This document shows, one piece after another, positions 53,898 through 63,594 of a stretch of DNA of 64,000 nucleotides. The first letter of the stretch is position 1. Each line of letters begins with the position of its first letter. The DNA comes from Chlorogloeopsis sp. ULAP01 (GTDB taxonomy: Bacteria > Cyanobacteriota > Cyanobacteriia > Cyanobacteriales > Nostocaceae). The notes beneath the pieces are model-generated. The model was given only the letters and a program-made list of their open reading frames with translations, had not been told where the DNA came from and ran no database searches. Made by a program: the position numbers and the translations under genes. Where the stretch lies: contig NZ_JAUDRH010000004.1 in the NCBI RefSeq assembly GCF_030381805.1, positions 432,503 to 496,502 of the forward strand, given 5' to 3'.

Positions 53898-54920
53898 ATG
53901 GCAATTCATTTACAGCAAGCTTTGGAAGTTGGTAAATATTTGGTTGCTCAACGTTTGAAAGGACGTAAACGCTACCCTTTAGTTTTGATGTTGGAACCTC
54001 TGTTCCGTTGTAACCTTGCCTGTTCTGGCTGTGGTAAAATCCAACATCCCCCTGAAGTGCTTAAAAAGCATCTGACTCCAGAACAATGCTTTGCAGCTGC
54101 CGAACAATGTGGTGCTCCTATAGTGTCTATCCCAGGAGGAGAACCTTTGCTGCATCCCCAGATTGATGAAATTGTGCGGGGATTGATTGAGCGCAAGAAG
54201 TTCGTTTATCTATGTACTAATGGCTTGTTGTTAGAAAAGAGCCTGGAAAAATTTCAACCATCTCCTTACCTAACTTTCAGTGTTCATCTCGACGGAATGC
54301 GGGAGTGGCACGATCGCTGTGTGGATCGTAAAGGTGTTTTTGATATTGCAGTTCAAGCTATACGCGCTGCAAAAGCCAAAGGATTTCGCGTTACTACTAA
54401 CACTACTATCTTTGAAGGTGCCGATCCTCAACAAATGCAGGAGTTTTTTGACTTCCTGAATACGCTTGATATTGACGGCATGATGATTTCCCCTGGCTAC
54501 AGTTACGAATTAGCACCAGATCAGGAGCATTTTCTCAAGCGCGAGCAAACACGCGCACTCTTCCGGGAGATTTTAGCTCCGTATAAAGCTGGTACAAAAA
54601 ATTGGAATTTCAACCACAACCCACTGTTTTTAGATTTTCTGACTGGTGAAAAAGACTACGAATGCACACCTTGGGGAAGTCCGAGTTATAGTGTTTTTGG
54701 TTGGCAAAAACCTTGCTACTTGCTCAATGAAGGACATTACGCTACCTTTGAAGAATTACTCGAAAAAACTGACTGGAGTAAATACGGACGTGCTAGCGGC
54801 AATCCTAAATGTGGAGATTGTATGGTGCATTGTGGTTATGAACCAACCGCAGCAACAGATGCCATGCAACCAACTAATATTGGGCGATCGGTGATGACGC
54901 TGTTGGGTATGGGGAATTAA
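53898..54920 (+). CDS. hpnH: Adenosyl-hopene transferase HpnH (radical SAM)
   Basis: 340 residues. The radical SAM cluster motif is CNLACSGC (Cys38, 42, 45), followed by VSIPGGEPLLHPQ and CTNGLLLEKSL. The C-terminal part has several further cysteines (CGDCMVHCGYEPTAA) typical of this family. HpnH joins the adenosyl group of SAM to diploptene, the first step from hopene to extended bacteriohopanepolyols. Its length equals that of the family. The hpnB-like glycosyltransferase and shc lie next, so this is a hopanoid locus. Confidence 0.95.
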   Translation: MAIHLQQALEVGKYLVAQRLKGRKRYPLVLMLEPLFRCNLACSGCGKIQHPPEVLKKHLTPEQCFAAAEQCGAPIVSIPGGEPLLHPQIDEIVRGLIERKKFVYLCTNGLLLEKSLEKFQPSPYLTFSVHLDGMREWHDRCVDRKGVFDIAVQAIRAAKAKGFRVTTNTTIFEGADPQQMQEFFDFLNTLDIDGMMISPGYSYELAPDQEHFLKREQTRALFREILAPYKAGTKNWNFNHNPLFLDFLTGEKDYECTPWGSPSYSVFGWQKPCYLLNEGHYATFEELLEKTDWSKYGRASGNPKCGDCMVHCGYEPTAATDAMQPTNIGRSVMTLLGMGN

Positions 54921-55022
54921 TCGTCGCGATCGCATCCACAAAATGTCTGTCTACGAGCAGTATGAGTATTGGCGAGGATGATATCTTTAGCACCTACCAC
55001 ATCTACTGCTCTGTACTTTTGT

Positions 55023-56207
55023 TCACGCCTGATAAACTCTTCCTTTCCAAGCACCACCTCGCCCTTGCCAATGACGTATTGCGGAATCTACTGTCATGAG
55101 TGTATAAACAAAAGCAATCCCCGGCAAACATAAAGCCAGCCAAGAAGAACATTTATAAAAGCGAATTATTGGTAAGTAGGTTAGCGACATCAAAAGCCAT
55201 GCTGATAAACCTATTGCTGCCAGCAAATAATTACCTGTTAAGCAGCCCATCAATAAACTTAAAGGCGGAACAATGTAAACTAAGGTCATCCCAAACACAG
55301 TTCCAGCTAACAACAGAGGCGAATAGTTGAGTTGAGTAAAGGCAGTGCGGGCAACCATATCCCAGATTGTACCGAGGGAAGGATAAGGACGCAAGCTGCG
55401 AGCTAGTTCGCTAAGTCCTAACCAAATACGCCGATTACCACTTGATTTGACTGCATGAGCAAGGGCGCAATCATCAATTAACGCTTGCCGAATGACTTGT
55501 ATACCCCCAATCCGCTTTAGCGCTTCTTTGCGAATGAGGATACAACCTCCGGCAGCAGCAGCAGTTGATTTGTTTGGATTATTAACCCAGCGAAATGGAT
55601 AAAGTTTTTGAAAGAAAAAAACAAAAGCTGGGATCAAAAGTTTTTCCCACATATTTTCACATCGCAATTGCACCATCACGGAAACTAGCTCTAAATCTTC
55701 CTGTTGTGCCTTTGCAACCAATTGGTGAAGATTTGCTGATTCGTGTTCAATATCTGCATCAGTGAACAAAAAGTAGTCTGGTTCTGGTAGAGATTTGGAC
55801 TGGAGCGTTTCTATTGCTGTTTGTACACCTTGCTCCATTGCCCACAGTTTACCTGTCCACCCGGAAGGTAATGGTTTGGCAGTAATAATTTGTAACTGAT
55901 TGTCTTTGTGCAATACTTCGGCAGTTTGTTTGGCAACTTTGGCAGTTTCATCTGTACTGCGATCGTCAACTAGAACAATGGTAAAAAAGCCCGGATATTC
56001 CTGAGTTAAAAGCGATCGCAAGGTGATTGGCAGTAAATCTGCTTCGTTACGTGCAGGAATGACAGCACAAACGGATGGCAATCGTTCATCCGTTGTTTGT
56101 GCAACTTCTATTTGCCGATCTATTTGCCAAAATTGTCCTCGCCAAATTAGTAATCCTATCCAAATCAATAAGGATAGAAATGCCAGACTTAATTCAACTG
56201 CTGCCAT
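55023..56207 (-). CDS. Hopene-associated family 2 glycosyltransferase (HpnB-like)
   Basis: 394 residues. One N-terminal membrane helix (LAFLSLLIWIGLLIWRGQFW) precedes a GT-A domain with LPSVCAVIPARNEADLLP, VDDRSTDETAK, FLFTDADIEHE (metal-binding DxD type) and IDDCALAHAVK. The end has two or three membrane helices (LAGTVFGMTLVYIVPPLSLL). This is the arrangement of HpnB, which occurs in hopanoid clusters. The sugar and acceptor are not established for most members. It is transcribed away from shc, 482 bases apart, and converges on hpnH. Confidence 0.88.
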   Translation of the reverse strand: MAAVELSLAFLSLLIWIGLLIWRGQFWQIDRQIEVAQTTDERLPSVCAVIPARNEADLLPITLRSLLTQEYPGFFTIVLVDDRSTDETAKVAKQTAEVLHKDNQLQIITAKPLPSGWTGKLWAMEQGVQTAIETLQSKSLPEPDYFLFTDADIEHESANLHQLVAKAQQEDLELVSVMVQLRCENMWEKLLIPAFVFFFQKLYPFRWVNNPNKSTAAAAGGCILIRKEALKRIGGIQVIRQALIDDCALAHAVKSSGNRRIWLGLSELARSLRPYPSLGTIWDMVARTAFTQLNYSPLLLAGTVFGMTLVYIVPPLSLLMGCLTGNYLLAAIGLSAWLLMSLTYLPIIRFYKCSSWLALCLPGIAFVYTLMTVDSAIRHWQGRGGAWKGRVYQA

Positions 56208-56689
56208 AACCTTACTGAGAAAAAACTTTACATCCTGCTACATTTCAACTATGTTGTTATTAAAAGCATACATGGTAGAAGGAATATCAGTCATACTTTA
56301 ATTAAAGTCTTGCATTGATGTATAGTAGTTTAAATCATAGCCGTTATCTTTCAAACAGACAAATTTAATTATTTCATCTGCCTAAGCTTGAACATTATTT
56401 ACTTAGGTATACAAAGGTGTTTATTATTCAATAATATTTTTATTTATTCATCAAATCTTCAGAGAAAATCAAACAATGTTTTTGCAGTTATGATATCAGA
56501 ATATAGTATATTAATGAAAAATTAAAATTTTCAGCAAATAAATATTTTCAGATAACTATTTGCTTGAGATTTGCTCAATGCTTTTAATACCGAAGACAGA
56601 AAATCTATAGAAACAGTTGCTAAATTGACTAAATTTTTGGTAACAACATCCAGTCATCTATTCAGCAAAACCTAATTAAAAGTTATTCC
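56208..56689. other. 482-base divergent promoter region between hpnB-like gene and shc
   Basis: AT-rich throughout, with no open frame, RNA gene or clear inverted repeat. It must hold the start signals for both hopanoid genes. Confidence 0.5.
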
Positions 56690-58603
56690 ATGCAAACTGA
56701 AAACAGGGTTACCTTATCAAAAGTCCCAGAAGCGATCGCTACAAGCCAGAATTATCTGCTGTCAATTCAAAATCCTAGTGGGTACTGGTGGGCTGAGTTA
56801 GAATCTAATGTCACCATCACTGCTGAGGTAGTGCTACTTCATAAAATTTGGGGAACGGATTGCTCTAGATCCTTGCACAAAGTTGAAACATATCTGCGTT
56901 CTCAACAACGACAACACGGTGGTTGGGAACTTTTTTATGGAGATGGAGGTGAGCTCAGTACTTCAGTAGAGGCATACATGGCTTTGAAGTTGTTGGACGT
57001 ATCCGAAAACGATCCAGCAATGATTAAGGCGCGGGAGTTTATCTTAGAGCGAGGCGGTATAAGTAAAACTCGCATTTTTACTAAATTACATCTGGCTCTG
57101 ATTGGATGCTATAGCTGGGAAGGCATTCCCTCACTGCCACCTTGGGTAATGTTGCTGCCAGAGAATTTTCTATTTAACATCTATGAAATGTCAAGTTGGG
57201 CGCGTTCAAGCACTGTGCCGTTACTGATTGTGTGCGATCGCAAACCCATCTATAAAGTAGAACCTGCGATTACTTTAAACGAACTATATGCAGAAGGTGC
57301 CGAGCAAGTTAAGTTTACATTACCCAGTAAGGGGGATTGGACAGATTTATTTATTAATCTTGACAATGCGTTTAAATTTGCAGAAAAACTCAACTTAGTG
57401 CCTTTTCGTCAAGAAGGTATTAACGCTGCCGAGCGGTGGATTTTAGAACGGCAAGAAGCAACAGGCGACTGGGGAGGCATCATTCCGGCAATGCTGAATT
57501 CACTGTTAGCGTTGCGAAGCTTAGATTATGATGTCAACGATCCAATTGTTGTCAGAGGACTCGAAGCGGTTGATAATTTTACCATTGAAACAGAAGATAG
57601 TTATCGAGTTCAGCCTTGTATTTCTCCAGTTTGGGATACAGCTTGGGCAATCAGAGCGCTAGTTGATTCTGGCTTATCACCAAATCATCCAGCTTTGGTG
57701 AAAGCTGGAGAATGGCTGTTGAGCAAGCAAATTCTAGACTACGGTGATTGGGCAATTAAAAATCGGCAGGGAAAACCAGGGGCATGGGCATTTGAATTTG
57801 ACAATCGCTTTTATCCTGATGTCGATGATACTGCTGTCGTGGTGATGGCGCTAAATGCTGTTCATCTTCCTAATGAAAAACTCAAGCACAGAGCGATCGC
57901 TCGCGCCGTAAATTGGATTGCTTCTATGCAATGTCAGGCAGGCGGTTGGGCTGCTTTTGATTTAAACAACGATCAAGATTGGCTGAACCTGATCCCCTAC
58001 GGCGATCTCAAAGCCATGATCGATCCCAACACTGCTGATGTCACTGCCAGAGTCTTAGAAATGGTGGGTAGTTGTAATTTATCAATGGATGCATACAACC
58101 TCAAGCGGGCAATTAACTATCTAATCAAAGAGCAAGAGCAACAAGGGTGTTGGTTTGGTCGTTGGGGAGTAAATTATATTTATGGCACAAGCGGTGTGTT
58201 ATCTGCTTTATCTGTCATTGCTCCTCAAACTTATCAAAACAATATAGAAAAAGGTGCAGCTTGGTTAATTGAGTGTCAAAATCCTGATGGTGGTTGGGGA
58301 GAAACTTGCCGCAGCTACGACGATCCAAACTTGAAAGGTAAAGGGCGCAGTACCGCATCTCAAACCGCTTGGGCTTTAATTGGATTAATAGCAGCAGGTA
58401 AGGCAACTAACAAATTTGCAAAACCAGCACTGGAAAAGGGCATTAATTATTTATTAACAACTCAGCAGGCAGATGGCACTTGGGATGAAGCGGATTTTAC
58501 AGGTACTGGCTTTCCTTGTCATTTTTATCTGAAATATCATCTCTATCAACAATACTTTCCTTTAATTGCTCTCAGTCAATATCAAACACTATTTGAACAT
58601 TGA
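56690..58603 (+). CDS. shc: Squalene-hopene cyclase
   Basis: 637 residues, the normal family length. The catalytic acid motif is FYPDVDDTAVV (DVDD at 377-380), and several QW motifs are visible (for example QNPSGYWWAE, QQRQHGGWEL, QCQAGGWAAF, QNPDGGWGE, QQADGTWDE). The membrane-bound enzyme folds squalene into hop-22(29)-ene and hopanol in one step, giving the substrate for HpnH. The first part carries an N-terminal QxxxGxW-type repeat as expected. Start is the ATG at 56690. Confidence 0.96.
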   Translation: MQTENRVTLSKVPEAIATSQNYLLSIQNPSGYWWAELESNVTITAEVVLLHKIWGTDCSRSLHKVETYLRSQQRQHGGWELFYGDGGELSTSVEAYMALKLLDVSENDPAMIKAREFILERGGISKTRIFTKLHLALIGCYSWEGIPSLPPWVMLLPENFLFNIYEMSSWARSSTVPLLIVCDRKPIYKVEPAITLNELYAEGAEQVKFTLPSKGDWTDLFINLDNAFKFAEKLNLVPFRQEGINAAERWILERQEATGDWGGIIPAMLNSLLALRSLDYDVNDPIVVRGLEAVDNFTIETEDSYRVQPCISPVWDTAWAIRALVDSGLSPNHPALVKAGEWLLSKQILDYGDWAIKNRQGKPGAWAFEFDNRFYPDVDDTAVVVMALNAVHLPNEKLKHRAIARAVNWIASMQCQAGGWAAFDLNNDQDWLNLIPYGDLKAMIDPNTADVTARVLEMVGSCNLSMDAYNLKRAINYLIKEQEQQGCWFGRWGVNYIYGTSGVLSALSVIAPQTYQNNIEKGAAWLIECQNPDGGWGETCRSYDDPNLKGKGRSTASQTAWALIGLIAAGKATNKFAKPALEKGINYLLTTQQADGTWDEADFTGTGFPCHFYLKYHLYQQYFPLIALSQYQTLFEH

Positions 58604-59522
58604 GTTTGGATGTGGCACTACAAGTATTTAATTGTAATTGTGCAATAAATAAATCCAAAATAGATTGGACTATGTTTTCTAATTCATTGCTTAATAAATA
58701 TTATATAAATCTAGAATTTAAGATTTTAGAGAGGAGATATTATTAGGCAAAAATTCTGTTTGAATAGTTTGTACTTAGCTGTTAAGAGTATAGTAACTTG
58801 ATGTTTGAACGCTATGATTAGGCTTTATCAGTTGCTATTAAATAGCGTTCGTTTAAAAACTTATAAATTAGACTGACGTGGCAATGGTAGTTGCAGGCAG
58901 GCGAAGAAATTTTCATGTCAACTGGTTGCCCAGATTTTAAATACTCCATATTTTAAGATATATTACGTGTTTAAGACAGATTTAGATTATACATATAGGA
59001 CTCCTATTTGATGTTTGAAAAAATTCAGTACACCTTTATTTCTTCTTTACCTGTTCCCTGTTACCCCAAGCCTGTCTTTACGAGTAATTCAGTAATCAAA
59101 TCGGATTATTACATTAAATATATGTAATCTTACTAGAAAATTATAAGATGTCCTGTTAATTAATTATAAATAGGTAAGTAAGCGAAAAGTTAAGACGATT
59201 CAATAAAAGCCTTACTGATGTTGGATTTGCTTATGACATATCTTGCTGATTATGTCTACATTTCTTAACCTCATCTACATACTTATAATAGGTATTGAGT
59301 TAGCCTGAATGCTATTTACAAATTTACAGAAATTAAAGATAAAAATCTCTACTATAATCTTATGCTTGCCGACTGAAATGTCTGAACCAAAATCATAAAT
59401 TCACAATATGTTAAAGCACAAATATTGCAGTCAAAAATATGAAGTTTTAGTTAAGCCTCTATACAAAATTGTAAAAAAGTAACAAACTTCAGTATGATCA
59501 AACCCGAACGAGGAGCGTAAAA
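58604..59522. other. 919-base gap between shc and the squalene-synthase-like gene
   Basis: AT-rich DNA with one pyrimidine-rich phrase of the kind common between cyanobacterial genes (CTTTACCTGTTCCCTGTTACC, about 59047). No open frame above background, no RNA gene and no strong terminator seen. The end (59480-59522) holds GAGGAGCG as the ribosome site of the next gene. An unrecognised small RNA or a long leader is possible. Confidence 0.45.
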
Positions 59523-60341
59523 ATGAATTTAATTATAGATGCATTAGAGATTTTAAAGGAAACAAGCCGGACTTTTTACATTCCAATTGTTCGCTTACCA
59601 AAGGGTTTACAAGAAGCAGTAGCATCAGCATATCTTTGTATGCGAGCCATTGATGAAATAGAAGATCATCCAGAACTTGATAATCTTACCAAAGCAAAAT
59701 TGCTGCAAACAATTAGCCTCACCTTACAAGCAGCAGTTGATGGTTTCGCCGTTGACGCTTTCTCTGTGGGGTTTGGTGCATACGAGAAAATCTTACCAGA
59801 AGTAAGCTTTAGGATTAGAGAATGGGCGCTACTTGCACCTGAGACGATCGCTCCTCGAATTTGGGATGCAACTGCGGCAATGGCAGACAGAATGGCATAC
59901 TGGGCAGAAAACAATTGGCAAATTAGTACAGAGTCTGATTTAGATCGCTACACCTTTGGGGTAGCAGGTGCAGTTGGCTTGTTGCTCTCCGATTTATGGA
60001 TTTGGTACGATGGAACACAAACTAACCGTACTCATGCGATCGGGTTTGGTCGTGGCTTACAGGCAGTTAATATTATTCGTAACCACAAAGAAGATTTAGT
60101 GCGCGGAGTGGATTTTTTCCCAGAAGATTGGAGCGCGGAAGATATGCAAGAGTATGCTCGTCGTAATCTTGCCCTAGCAGATGCTTATACTAGCGCTCTT
60201 CCTGATGGCCCTGCTTTAGATTTTTGCCAAATACCCCTGGGTTTAGCTTATGGCACTCTCAACGCGATCGCTGATGGGAAAGAAAAGCTCAGTCGTAGCG
60301 ATGTTCTTGCCTTGATTGAGCAGGTAACAGCAGGGAAATAA
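59523..60341 (+). CDS. Squalene/phytoene synthase family protein
   Basis: 272 residues, all-helical prenyltransferase fold. The first aspartate-rich motif is YLCMRAIDEIEDHPEL. The second is AVNIIRNHKEDLVRGVDFFP, where the first Asp of the usual RDxxED is Asn. These enzymes join two farnesyl or geranylgeranyl diphosphates head to head. Its place after shc suggests it makes squalene for the cyclase, although 919 bases separate them. With hpnH, the HpnB-like enzyme and shc it completes a hopanoid set. GAGGAGCG precedes the ATG at good spacing. Phytoene synthase or another prenyl synthase role cannot be excluded. Confidence 0.88.
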   Translation: MNLIIDALEILKETSRTFYIPIVRLPKGLQEAVASAYLCMRAIDEIEDHPELDNLTKAKLLQTISLTLQAAVDGFAVDAFSVGFGAYEKILPEVSFRIREWALLAPETIAPRIWDATAAMADRMAYWAENNWQISTESDLDRYTFGVAGAVGLLLSDLWIWYDGTQTNRTHAIGFGRGLQAVNIIRNHKEDLVRGVDFFPEDWSAEDMQEYARRNLALADAYTSALPDGPALDFCQIPLGLAYGTLNAIADGKEKLSRSDVLALIEQVTAGK

Positions 60342-60414
60342 TTTAAATTAAATAGCCGGTGCGTACACAAAGGCAGGGTACGGGGTACAGGACAATTAAA
60401 CTCATCTGTCTCCT

Positions 60415-60530
60415 GTTCCCCTTCGGGTACTCTACGAGAAGCCGCTTCGCGTCTACGCCAGTCCCCCTACCCTTGCGGGAAGCCGCTCCGCGTCTACGTG
60501 ACGGGAACCGCCAAGACGGGGGCTGGTCTC
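60415..60530. repeat. GC-rich dispersed repeats
   Basis: TACTCTACGAGAAGCCGCTT followed by CGCGTCTACGCCAG, then CTTGCGGGAAGCCGCTCCGC followed by GTCTACGTGACGGG. Two units of the family also seen at 9110, 36355, 52090 and within the rpn remnant at 63178. Confidence 0.8.
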
Positions 60531-60569
60531 ACCTATTCCCTATTACCTAACTTCCCATCTGCTTTTTAA

Positions 60570-60878
60570 TTAGCTCTTTTTCATGTCTTGAGCCATCTTG
60601 CGAAAGTAGTCCATCTTGGGATCAGGGCGACGACGGGGATTAAAAGAGGTTTCTGGAGTTACCTTTACCTCAGTTTCGGTTGGTTGCTTAATTTGCGATC
60701 GCTTAACAGTTGTTGCTTCATCTGACTCCAAGAAGTATCCAGGCTTGGTGAACCCGAATAAGTTAGCAAGAAAACTGAATATCTGAGAGAAGATTTTGCC
60801 AATAAAACCAAATACTTGGTAGAGAAGTCCTTCAAGGCGAATAAATGAGTTTCTGATAAATTGAATGACACCAAACAT
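60570..60878 (-). CDS. Conserved cyanobacterial small protein, function unknown
   Basis: 102 residues. The first 45 form amphipathic, phenylalanine-rich helices (FIRNSFIRLEGLLYQVFGFI, KIFSQIFSFLANLFGFTKPG) likely to lie on or in a membrane. The rest is polar, with several Thr and Lys (TETEVKVTPETSFNPRRRPD then PKMDYFRKMAQDMKKS), and looks flexible. GGAGG precedes the ATG. I think similar proteins are widespread in filamentous cyanobacteria, but I cannot name a function. It is monocistronic. Confidence 0.75.
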   Translation of the reverse strand: MFGVIQFIRNSFIRLEGLLYQVFGFIGKIFSQIFSFLANLFGFTKPGYFLESDEATTVKRSQIKQPTETEVKVTPETSFNPRRRPDPKMDYFRKMAQDMKKS

Positions 60879-61207
60879 TACAGTGCCTCCAATAGGGGTC
60901 TACTATCATTTTGACGTAAACAGGGAACAGGTAACAGGTGATAGGGAAGAGAAACCAGAAATTTTTATACCTAGCTGTGTGCAAATGCCTGTGACATCTA
61001 ATCACTGAGTACACTTACACACCTTTGCAATTCATCAATACGCGCCAGCTCCTCGTAGGGAAGTCAATTGCCAATTAGTTTCATTGAAAAGCTATGTCAA
61101 ATAACATATATCAATCTTGACTACTGGTGTTGATTTAATTCTCCAAATCTGACAATAATTATATTGATAAATATTGTCAATAAATATATTTATCTCTATC
61201 ACCAGCC
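60879..61207. promoter_or_regulatory. Divergent region with an AT-rich dyad before the second AraC gene
   Basis: Near 61155-61190 the sequence TTGATAAATATTGTCAATAAA forms a partial dyad about 20-40 bases before the AraC-type gene. It could be an operator (Fur- or AraC-type), but no consensus match is good enough to name it. The rest shows nothing. Confidence 0.3.
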
Positions 61208-62218
61208 ATGACTATCACCCTAACGCTCGAAGAATACTTTGGAATGTGGGACGAAGCCAAAGAACTGTGGGAGAAAGCCGAATATACTTCCAGGAGCCTA
61301 GAGAAATACGAAACTATTCTTCCAATGCCAACTTATCTGGGTCAAGGTTATCAAAAAGACATAGAAGTGTTTCCAAATCTCTGCCTGACAATTGGCAATT
61401 ATCTACATCACGATGAAGTGCATATTCAAAAACCCGGAGGCGAGCATCCCTTACATTTTGATATCGCGCTTTCAGGAAAAATTAAAAGTGATTATGGAAC
61501 ACTGGGAAATGGTTGCACACTAATTTCCGGTGGTGGAATTCAAGCTCGCAAGATAGATAGGATTGATAAATTTGACCAGATTCTCAGTGTCCATATCTAT
61601 ATGGGACAACCGTCGATGTTGGCAAATTTTTTCCCAAAAGAAGATGGAGAATTACTGCCACAGTTGAAAATGCTGACACGGGATAATGATTGGCAGGAGA
61701 GAATTTATCTCAAAATGACTCCAGCACTTCAAGGAGTTGCCCAACAAATTATAAACTGTCCCTTTTGTGGTATCACCAAGCAAGTATATCTGCAAGGCAA
61801 GGTGTTGGAATGGATGGCATTACAATTAGCTCCAATTATTGCAGGCGATCGCAACTATAAATTAACCACACCAGGTTTTAAACCAAAAACCATCGATCAA
61901 CTGCATCATGCCAGAGAAATTCTTCTGTCTCGTTTAGAAAATCCTCCCTCATTATTGGAATTAGCTGCAATGGTGGGAGTCAGCCCTCGTACCTTGAAAC
62001 GCGGATTCCCAGAGCTTTTTGGCACAACGGTGTTTGGGTATCTCTATGATAGACGGATGGAATATGCACAAAAGTTACTGCGACAAGGAAATCTGACTGT
62101 CATCGAAGTTGCCAATATAGTTGGTTATTCTAACCCCGGACATTTTGCTGCGGCTTTTAAACGTCGCTTCTGTGTTACACCCAAGCAGTATTTGAAACAG
62201 TTATCAGTGAACAGTTAG
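61208..62218 (+). CDS. AraC-family transcriptional regulator (PchR-like), copy 2
   Basis: 336 residues, clearly paralogous to the product of 38206-39204: MTITLTLEEYFGMWDEAKEL at the start, PLHFDIALSGKI, TPALQGVAQQIINCPFCGIT in the middle, and two helix-turn-helix units at the end (LLELAAMVGVSPRTLKRGFP and LTVIEVANIVGYSNPGHFAA followed by AFKRRFCVTPKQYL). It probably controls the TonB receptor gene that begins at 63595. An Rpn gene and an rpn remnant separate the two, unlike in the first module, where the Rpn gene is beyond the receptor. Confidence 0.92.
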   Translation: MTITLTLEEYFGMWDEAKELWEKAEYTSRSLEKYETILPMPTYLGQGYQKDIEVFPNLCLTIGNYLHHDEVHIQKPGGEHPLHFDIALSGKIKSDYGTLGNGCTLISGGGIQARKIDRIDKFDQILSVHIYMGQPSMLANFFPKEDGELLPQLKMLTRDNDWQERIYLKMTPALQGVAQQIINCPFCGITKQVYLQGKVLEWMALQLAPIIAGDRNYKLTTPGFKPKTIDQLHHAREILLSRLENPPSLLELAAMVGVSPRTLKRGFPELFGTTVFGYLYDRRMEYAQKLLRQGNLTVIEVANIVGYSNPGHFAAAFKRRFCVTPKQYLKQLSVNS

Positions 62219-62228
62219 CAGTTATCAG

Positions 62229-63059
62229 TTAACTTTCAAGTGCTTCCAACCAAGTTTCTAAATCAGCCATGCTGGTAAAATCGAGCAACGCTTCACCAAG
62301 ATTTTCCAATTGTTCCAAAGAAAGAGATTCAACGCGCTGACGCACCTCTTGTGGTAACTCCCCCACACGCCGGGATAATTGACGCAGGACAAGCGATTTT
62401 TCTCCTTCTTCCCTAATTTCCCGATAAACCCGTGTTTCTTTTAATGTAATTCCCAACATTTCCTCTACCTCCCTTTGGCTTTTACCTTCAAACTTGTACA
62501 CCATGATTGTCGTTAGTAAATCTATTATGGCGCGATTTGCTGGTTCAGGAATTTCCTGCTTGCTCCTTGTGAGTAAATATCTTGCTTCCTCAGTAGCTTG
62601 TTCATCTTCTAGGATAGTTAATACCATCAATGCTACCCACACAGGTAAAGAGCGAATATCCCCCAACTCATCCAAATATATGCGATTTACCTGTGGACTG
62701 TTAAGTTGACTTAAATAAGGACGAATATCACTTTGTTCTTTGCTGCGGGATGGGTATATTATTACAATTCGTAAATCACTAAATCTTTCACGATTGCGGT
62801 AGAAATATAAATAGGATTCTGCAAATACTCTCTCATAAAGTCTTTCATCCTTCTGAAATTGCACCTCGCAGAAATAAACCACACCTGGACTATCATTTTC
62901 TGGTGGTAAAAACACTCCATCAATCTCAAATTTCGGTTCTTTGACTGCTACCGAATTAAACCTATATTCCTCTGCATTTGCTGGTGGATTTGTCAATAGT
63001 TCAAATAGTAAAGTTGGCGATTGTTGAAATAACTTATAAAATATCGAATCTCGACGCAT
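62229..63059 (-). CDS. Rpn-family recombination-promoting nuclease, copy 2
   Basis: 276 residues, strongly similar to the product of 43339-44190 over the entire length, including PPANAEEYRFNSVAVKEPKF, FCEVQFQKDERLYERVFAES and the ending SLSLEQLENLGEALLDF. It lacks the seven-residue RQEGLQR insertion of copy 1 (REEGEKSLVLRQLSRRVGEL). The catalytic Asp and E-x-Q are retained. The homology with copy 1 extends about 60 bases upstream of the start codon, so a larger segment was duplicated. Its end faces the stop of the AraC gene 10 bases away. Confidence 0.9.
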   Translation of the reverse strand: MRRDSIFYKLFQQSPTLLFELLTNPPANAEEYRFNSVAVKEPKFEIDGVFLPPENDSPGVVYFCEVQFQKDERLYERVFAESYLYFYRNRERFSDLRIVIIYPSRSKEQSDIRPYLSQLNSPQVNRIYLDELGDIRSLPVWVALMVLTILEDEQATEEARYLLTRSKQEIPEPANRAIIDLLTTIMVYKFEGKSQREVEEMLGITLKETRVYREIREEGEKSLVLRQLSRRVGELPQEVRQRVESLSLEQLENLGEALLDFTSMADLETWLEALES

Positions 63060-63114
63060 GAAAAGTCTGCTGAAATCGGCACGAGCATCAAAAACTTACC
63101 ATTGACTATCCTAA

Positions 63115-63290
63115 TTCTCAAGTGCTTCCAACCAAACTTGTGAATTGGTCATGCTGTTAAAATTAAGCAAAAGCACTCTGCGAGAAGCTACGCAAAGCGC
63201 GTCTATACCGAAATTTTGCAATCGCTTCAAAGAAAGAGATTCAACGCGCTATGCACTTTTTGAGACAATTCCCCAGTTATCTGTTAACTG
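63115..63290 (-). pseudogene. Third rpn fragment (C-terminal tail) with a GC-rich repeat inside
   Basis: The minus strand gives VESLSLKRLQNFG, then IDALCVASRR, then VLLLNFNSMTNSQVWLEALE and a stop. The outer parts match the Rpn tail (SLSLEQLENLGEALLDF, then SMADLETWLEALES). The middle is a translated GC-rich dispersed repeat at about 63178-63212. No N-terminal part is present. It is immediately upstream of the intact copy, as if two rpn genes had lain in tandem. Confidence 0.75.
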
Positions 63291-63594
63291 TTTACTGTCA
63301 CCTATTCGCTGTAATGCCCTTTTGGAGTAGACGAGTAGCCAATACGGTTAGGTTAAAGGGTAAAGAGTAAACGCAAAAGGCGTAAAAATAAGGCTTACAG
63401 CCAATTAGTTTCTTGAATTTTTTGCTCATCAGAACTGTATTGGATGAGTGCCTTTTTTGAGTAGAGAGAGTTGTTGGCATTTTTATATACTCGATTTTAC
63501 TAATGGAATAATAATTATTTGCAATAGTCTCGGTATCGATTTCGTGCGATCGCAACTCCAAATGGTGTGAAAAGTTTTATTTTGAGGAGCTATT
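63291..63594. other. 304-base leader of the second receptor gene
   Basis: No gene seen. A 62-87 codon set of minus-strand frames has no family resemblance. Near the end TTTTGAGGAGCTATT provides a strong ribosome site for the receptor start at 63595. Confidence 0.4.

Noticed and set aside
61155..61190. Fur box before the second AraC gene
   Set aside because: The dyad TTGATAAATATTGTCAA matches the GATAATGATAATCATTATC consensus too poorly; listed only as a possible operator.
63298..63561. 87-codon minus-strand frame upstream of the second receptor
   Set aside because: No similarity to known families, overlaps another frame and lies in the expected receptor promoter region.
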